A stretch of DNA of 38,328 nucleotides, taken from positions 1-38,328 of the forward strand of contig UZAE01012529.1 of NCBI GenBank assembly GCA_900617975.1, read 5' to 3'. The translations under genes were made by a program, and so were the position numbers. Under the pieces are notes generated by a model. That model was not told the DNA's origin. It did not search any database and saw only the letters and a list, made by a program, of their open reading frames with translations. Of the stretch, positions 33,801 through 38,328 are shown one piece after another (position 1 is the first letter of the stretch; the number at the start of each line of letters is the position of its first letter). Origin of the DNA: Rodentolepis nana. Its lineage: Eukaryota; Platyhelminthes; Cestoda; Cyclophyllidea; Hymenolepididae.

Positions 33801-35350
33801 TTGTTTTGCCAAAACTTCATGATTTAAAAATTTGGAACTCGACTGATGTAGTTGAGCTTATTGTCGTTTCTCTTCCAGAAGTTCAACTACTCCTTGAATC
33901 CTGGCAATTCCGTAGCACTTGTGGGTGCATCTGGATGCGGAAAATCGACAATTCTTCAACTGGTTCAACGACTTTACGATGTTAGTAACCACGGTCCAAA
34001 GAGTGGGATCTTTATGAATGGACATGATATTCGGAAAGTGGCTCCCAATTGGATTCGTCAGCAAATTGGCATAGTTTCACAAGAGCCAAATCTATTTGAT
34101 TTGACAATTCGTGAAAACATAGCCTACGGCGACAACTCCCGAGAAATACCAATGGAGGAAATAATGGCAGCGGCTAAGGAGGCCAATGTTCATGGATTCG
34201 TGGAGACTCTACCACAGGCAAGATTCACTTCAATTATATAAATTGGGAGATGAATGGGAGAGGTGAACAATGTTGATCCTTGGGATTGTAAAAGGTTTAC
34301 AAGTGCTTCAGATCCCATTGGAAAAGCTTCAAACTCTACTGCTTGAAGGGGTTGACGTGAGAGGAGTAGACATGCTTATATTTGTCACTAACACGGGAAG
34401 TTCACACATTCCACGGACTGATGAAACAATGAGTTTGAGTGGCGAAGGTGGGGAACACCCTGCAGGTTCAAAAGGTGGGAACAAATCTACTGATTAGGCA
34501 ATAAGTGGTTTTGGAAATCACAACTTCTTGGAATATTTGATAAGTATTTGACATAGAAGCATAGATTCAAAGTGTACGCGAATTCGTATACAGTGAACTG
34601 TAGAATCAGTAGGACAAAAGGGATCGAACTCTGAAATTGAAAATTAAATTATTGCAAAGTTCAATAAACATGTCGTACTGAGGATTAACATAAAACACGA
34701 AGAAAAACCCCACCAATCAGGTTCAGACAATTTCCTACACTGCGTACAGGCTAAACGGAAATTTCGCATTTATTAAATCCTCATATCATACCGTATTGGT
34801 ATACATATTCTTTCGTGACAACTATTTATTTCTTCATGTTGGTTGGATTGGCAAGGAGTGAGAGAGTTTTGTTTTGGGTTATATGTGATTTATTTTTGAT
34901 GAAATAATTCCTTCTTTCCCCAACACCCCTACCCATTTTATTGTATAACTTGTATTTTACCTAATTCTTCCTTGTACGATTTGGCAATAGGGTTATGAAA
35001 CACCTGTGGGTGCTAGAGGATCCCAATTGTCAGGTGGTCAAAAACAAAGAATTGCAATCGCTCGTGCTCTAGTTCGGAAACCGACCTTACTTCTACTCGA
35101 TGAGGCCACGTCTGCTCTGGATAACGAATCGGAGAGAGTAGTCCAAGCTGCATTGGACGAGGCAATGGCAAAGGGTGGTCGAACATCCCTCGTAGTGGCC
35201 CATCGTCTAACAACAGTTGAGAATTGTGATGTTATTGTGGTGCTTCAAGAAGGTCAAGAGTGTGAGATTGGTTCGCCGGAAGGTTTGATGGCTATGAAAG
35301 GCCTCTACTACCAGTTGCATAATGTAGACGCTGCTGTGAAGACGCATTAA
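27886..35350 (+). CDS. ABC transporter B: ABCB/P-glycoprotein-type full exporter
   Basis: Exons 27886-27951, 28173-28238, 28273-28551, 28626-29058, 29108-29220, 29300-29413, 29491-29598, 30012-30137, 30535-30738, 31194-31526, 31605-31790, 31865-31996, 32061-32165, 32236-32541, 32616-32767, 32836-32976, 33055-33286, 33879-34217 and 34991-35350 (3,795 nt, 1,264 aa). The ATG at 27886 starts a charged cytosolic N terminus ([12 protein letters not shown]). TMD1-NBD1-linker-TMD2-NBD2. NBD1 has Walker [10 protein letters not shown] (Lys418), VVSQEP, MSGGQ (516-520), Asp540/Glu541 and His572. NBD2 has GASGCGKST (Lys1054), LSGGQ (1158-1162), Asp1182/Glu1183 and His1216. Predicted ATP-driven efflux pump in the plasma or another membrane; substrate unknown. 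The linker exon 31605-31790 is acidic and Ser-rich ([17 protein letters not shown]). It is a tandem duplicate of transporter A with matching exon phases; B lacks one A intron and has a GC-AG intron. Confidence 0.95.
28239..28272 (+). other. 34-nt micro-intron in transporter B
   Basis: GT at 28239 and AG at 28271-28272 separate ...KVLFFHL from FRYSDIKDK in phase 0. Without removal the reading frame is interrupted. It corresponds to the 30-nt intron of transporter A. Confidence 0.88.
29599..30011 (+). other. Transporter B intron before NBD1 Walker A
   Basis: A 413-nt phase-0 intron between ...YPMRPDVV and TLKNFNMTI. No feature recognised; transporter A has a 114-nt intron here. Confidence 0.85.
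30138..30534 (+). other. Transporter B intron after NBD1 Walker A
   Basis: A 397-nt, very AT-rich phase-0 intron between ...FYDPIEGQ and [10 protein letters not shown]. No feature recognised. Transporter A has only 61 nt here. Confidence 0.85.
30739..31193 (+). other. Transporter B intron inside NBD1
   Basis: A 455-nt phase-0 intron between ...FILKLQD and AYDTMIGEG. No repeat recognised. Confidence 0.85.
33287..33878 (+). other. Transporter B intron before NBD2 Walker A
   Basis: A 592-nt phase-0 intron between ...RKQVKVLR and KFNYSLNPG. Nothing recognised. The equivalent in transporter A is 79 nt. Confidence 0.85.
34218..34990 (+). other. GC-AG intron in transporter B NBD2
   Basis: The preceding exon ends ...ETLPQ with cag|gcaaga at 34215-34223, so the donor is GC rather than GT. 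The exon is then exactly 339 nt, as in transporter A (24050-24388), where the donor is GT. The acceptor is ttggcaatag at 34981-34990. GC donors with a strong CAG|GCAAG context are a known minor class of U2 intron. Confidence 0.85.
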
Positions 35351-35537
35351 ATCAATTGGGGTTGTGGTTCCAGATGATAATTCTAATGAACTCGATAAGT
35401 GGCATTGTGGAAACTTATTTTATCTATGTCTGACACTATCTTATACTTATTTTGATGTGAATAATCTTTGCTCCTAATTGTCTACTTTTGCAGTCTATTA
35501 CAAACAAAATGGGGCTGGTAACTATGCGATTTCTTAG

Positions 35538-35801
35538 ATTAAAACATTGGCAAGACAATTAAATTGGAATTCTGTCAAAGAGGTTTGGTCAAAATGTCCA
35601 CTTTTGGAGTCTTTTACAATCCAAATCCGACCTTGGTGTTTTTGTAAAGATTAGCCGAAAACAATTGGTGACCTCTCCCTGAGATGTGTCTGTGGGCTGA
35701 ATCCTGTTGACACTGTTTACATGACCAATTATTAGCCCCCGAAGTTCGTCATCTACGGCTTAACTACTACAGTGGTGAGTAGATTTGCGTAGGTGAATAA
35801 A
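35538..35801 (+). promoter_or_regulatory. Candidate poly(A) signals for transporter B
   Basis: ATTAAA at 35538-35543 (about 190 bp past the stop) and AATAAA at 35796-35801 are the two hexamer candidates. The sequence alone cannot say which is used. Confidence 0.35.
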
Positions 35802-36400
35802 TTAAACATGGGCCCCTTTTGACACGAGTATTTGGGGTGGGTGTGAGGGGGGTGGGGAAGGTGGGGGAAAGGAGATGCGGCCCCATCACCCTGACAGTTT
35901 CTTGTAAATTTGGCGTGTATGCCTCGAGACGTGCTCTTTGTCTCCTGTGATATTCAAGCTGCGTCCTCTTATACATTCTTGTGACTTTCATCTTGACAAG
36001 AGTATTTTGCTTCGGGAAAGAAACAGTTTGCTGCAGAAATATCTTTGTCTTCGTCAGAGCATTTTCCGGCATTTTGCGATGCGATTTGACCTCTATTAGG
36101 CCTCTGACACGTTTTTCAAACCTCAGTAGCCTCGTATTTTGCATTTCGATTCTTCAGTTCGTATAGAAAACAGAGACGCCGAAAATAATTTTTTCAAAGT
36201 CGAGGAAGGTCCGATGTACGCAGCAGGAATGGTAGATTGAATAGGTGTAAGTTAAATATATAATTTTATGACTTAGACTGCAAAAAATTTTTCTTGAAAC
36301 TTTAAACGCGTTTTTCTTAAAACTGTTTTTTGAATCTGATACCCACGATTTCTCAGATTCTGCAGAACCGATTTACTTGAAATTTTAACCGCCTTCTTTA
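35802..36400. other. Intergenic DNA, no recognised gene
   Basis: A G-rich patch at 35836-35876 is followed by a minus-strand open frame (36144-35767). The part before the G-rich patch would be Lys/Arg-rich with no domain I know; the rest runs through low-complexity DNA. I do not call it as a gene. From about 36280 the sequence becomes AT-rich and leads into the hairpin element. Confidence 0.5.
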
Positions 36401-36407
36401 GGGAATT

Positions 36408-36569
36408 GGCTATGTCCGGAACTACGGCAATTTAAAAATTTTATTTTTTGGTATTTTTAAAAAATTGAAGAATGTTAAAAAAAGTGGTTCAAAAATGGTT
36501 TTTTCCTTTAGACAGTCGCCATTTTGTAAAATAATATAGCTAAAACTTATCCGTAGTTCAGGACATAGC
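36408..36569. repeat. Imperfect inverted repeat, MITE-like hairpin candidate
   Basis: The arm ggctatgtccggaactacgg (36408-36427) pairs with ccgtagttcaggacatagc (36551-36569), with one mismatch within the paired region. The 120-odd bp between are very AT-rich. No clear flanking target duplication was seen, so a miniature DNA transposon is possible but unproven. Confidence 0.55.
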
Positions 36570-37130
36570 GACATTCTTGTAGATTTGTAGCGGATTGCTA
36601 CTTTATTAAAGCCTTACCGACTCAGAAATCTCTATAGCAGATTCTCAAACATCTAGCTAGACTCCCAGAACCAACTAAGCTATAGCCCAGCTATAAAGGA
36701 AACAGACGTGTAGCTCGGAGCACGCTTATTCAGTACGGGTATTGCGGAAAAAGTGTGGACTCGCAGGGAGCTACTCATGATCAGGATGGGGGATTAGGTT
36801 AAACAGAGGTTGATGATTGGTCACTGTTTGTACGGTCGGTACACACAGAGTTGTACGGCCGCACCTCCCAATCCTGGCGAGCAGACATGCAGGCATACGA
36901 TTACGCAAAACGCGATAACGTGTCCCACAGATTGATAATCTTTTTTATTTTTTGATTTTAGATTGCTTGGAGAGCCAAAATCGTGGGTATGGTCATGCAC
37001 CATATTTATGGGACGCCCTCTAAATCAGCTGATAAATAAAAATAATTAATTTTTTTTATTTTTTAACTTTTTGTATGCTTCTAAGGTGGATAAATAATAT
37101 ATAAAAAACTGATAATAAAAATATTGCTTG

Positions 37131-37760
37131 CTATTTTTTACAGCACTTCAAAAATAACCTAAAATTCATGCCTCTAGACCAGAATACCTCCTTAACCGAA
37201 TCTCGACAGGGTGAATTCAATTTTCTGTCAAGGTTGTGTAAGAATGTCTCAGGATGTTGTGGGGTGGTAGGCCTGGGCATTGAAGTTGGCATTGCACGAT
37301 CACGTGCCTGAACGTGAAGGTCTTGAATACTGTCAGCTGCTTTAGCTAATTCGTCGAGATTGGTTCGGTATGTCTGGTGGCGAAAATCGTTGGCATATTT
37401 GTGGGAAGACATCTTAACCATAGCTGTCTCAAAATTGAGTCGTCTAGGTTGGCTTCACTGGAAAGGGAGCGTATGTATTGAAAGCACCGAGAAAGTGAGC
37501 TGCCTCCTAAATCGACCAGTGAGAAAAGTTGTTGAAGACATTTCTCTTGAGAAACTGATTGACGGCTGATAATAGCTCTTTTGAATAAGTACATGGCATA
37601 TTTTTTTCTGCTGCCCCATCGACAATGTCGAAGACATATGCAGCGAAAAAGGCCTATTCAAACATCTTTTCCGGCTTGTTAATGCCTCAATACTGGAATC
37701 TTAGTTCCAACTGCATGAGCCAGACATGTGGCCGTACATGGGACAAAAGGAAAGGAGCGC
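37131..37760 (-). pseudogene. Decayed Ty3/Gypsy-like retrotransposon gag fragment
   Basis: On the minus strand the segments read like the capsid part of Gypsy-type Gag: a WLMQLELRF block near 37710, then SLSRCFQYIRSLS, SILRQLWLRCLP and, after a frame change near 37355-37365, NLDELAKAADSI. These correspond to the family pattern in which a leucine-rich 'LRxLWLxRLP' segment is followed by 'LxxLAxxADxI'. At least two in-frame stops upstream and two frameshifts (near 37595 and 37360) show it is dead. No pol or LTR was recognised in the window. It is an old, partial insertion; assignment rests on motif resemblance only. Confidence 0.6.
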
Positions 37761-38192
37761 CAAACCGTTTCCGTAAGTATTCCGTGGTAGTGGGAGAGGG
37801 TCACTTGTGATTATTGTAAGGAAAGGAAGGGAATCACCAAATGTGCAATGCGAGTGAGAGATTGGGCCTCGGCTGAACAGATCATACAGGGTCAGAAGAT
37901 CTTGCTAGGATAAGTAGAACATGTCAGGGTTATCAATTTCGTGGCATATTCCCCGTACAAATAAACCCTGACTTAGCTTCAGAAATCTCAATTTCATAAT
38001 AGTTGTGTAAGCTTAGGTGAGTAGTCACCTACACCCACGACCTCACCCTCCTGAATGTTTAAATACGCCATTTAATCCTGAAAGTCGGAGGGAGAGGGAG
38101 GGTTGTGCCGAAACTGTGACATTCGGTTTGACGGACGGGGACGCTTATAGCTCACCAACCCAGATTCGGCATACAGATGGATGTAGCTAACA
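37761..38192. other. Intergenic DNA, no recognised feature
   Basis: This stretch lies between the gag remnant and R2. It may contain further decayed retroelement sequence, but I see no protein motif or repeat that supports a call. Confidence 0.45.
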
Positions 38193-38328
38193 TTAGGTCG
38201 ATAATTTAAAACCTCTTACCCTCTGAGTGCATCACACTAATTCACTTAGAACACCTGTACTCAACCTCCTCAATAAAATGAACTTTCTTCAAATGTAGTT
38301 AAAGCAATCTTATAGTGCAAAACACCTC
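38193..38328 (+). repeat. Interspersed repeat R2, copy at window end (truncated)
   Basis: Matches 23262-23397 with few differences (for example ggtcgataattt versus ggtcattaattt, and ctttcttcaa versus ctttcctcaa) right up to the last base, so the element continues outside the window. Confidence 0.88.

Noticed and set aside
35767..36144. 125-codon Lys/Arg-rich minus-strand open frame
   Set aside because: No recognisable family, and the distal third runs through low-complexity G-rich DNA. It might be retroelement debris, but I cannot support a gene call.
1..38328. CRISPR arrays, tRNA or rRNA genes, bacterial operons
   Set aside because: No regularly spaced repeats, tRNA box structure or rRNA-like sequence was seen, and the genes are plainly eukaryotic and intron-rich.

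Overview
This is a eukaryotic nuclear window, most likely from a parasitic flatworm (Platyhelminthes; a tapeworm is my best guess, not proven). It has multi-exon genes with GT-AG introns, micro-introns of 30 and 34 nt near gene 5' ends followed by introns of up to 4 kb, AT-rich introns full of dispersed repeats, a mariner transposon and a decayed Ty3/Gypsy-like gag. Single N bases at 1508 and 19749 mark it as draft assembly.

Layout, left to right. (1) 1-2420: a truncated copy of an interspersed repeat (called R1 here), then a mariner element of 1,664 bp with both terminal inverted repeats and TA target duplications but a broken transposase containing a 384-bp tandem duplication. (2) 2636-13371, minus strand: a MINDY/FAM63-type deubiquitinase gene with six confident exons and an intact Gln/Cys/His catalytic set; its C-terminal exon(s) are not resolved. 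Its introns hold three R1 copies, a CA microsatellite and several poly-G/poly-C runs. (3) 13372-15076: AT-rich space between the divergent MINDY gene and the first transporter gene. (4) 15077-25510, plus strand: ABC transporter A, a full-length ABCB/P-glycoprotein-type exporter (20 exons, about 1,259 aa). (5) 25511-27885: AT-rich intergenic DNA. (6) 27886-35350, plus strand: ABC transporter B, a tandem paralogue (19 exons, about 1,264 aa). (7) 35351-38328: no intact gene; a hairpin-forming repeat, a decayed Ty3/Gypsy-like gag on the minus strand, and a second interspersed repeat (R2) running off the window end.

The two transporters share almost every intron position and phase and have mostly identical exon lengths, so they arose by tandem duplication. 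They differ at the N terminus, in the acidic linker and in one intron present only in A. Both have the order TMD1-NBD1-TMD2-NBD2 with all ATP-binding motifs present, so both are predicted active efflux pumps of the P-glycoprotein class. In both, the NBD1 signature begins with Met rather than Leu.

I found no convincing wholly new biological system. The best leads are the R1 family, the paralogous transporter pair with its intron differences (an A-specific intron and a GC-AG intron in B), the micro-introns, and the concentration of poly-G/poly-C runs in the left 23 kb.
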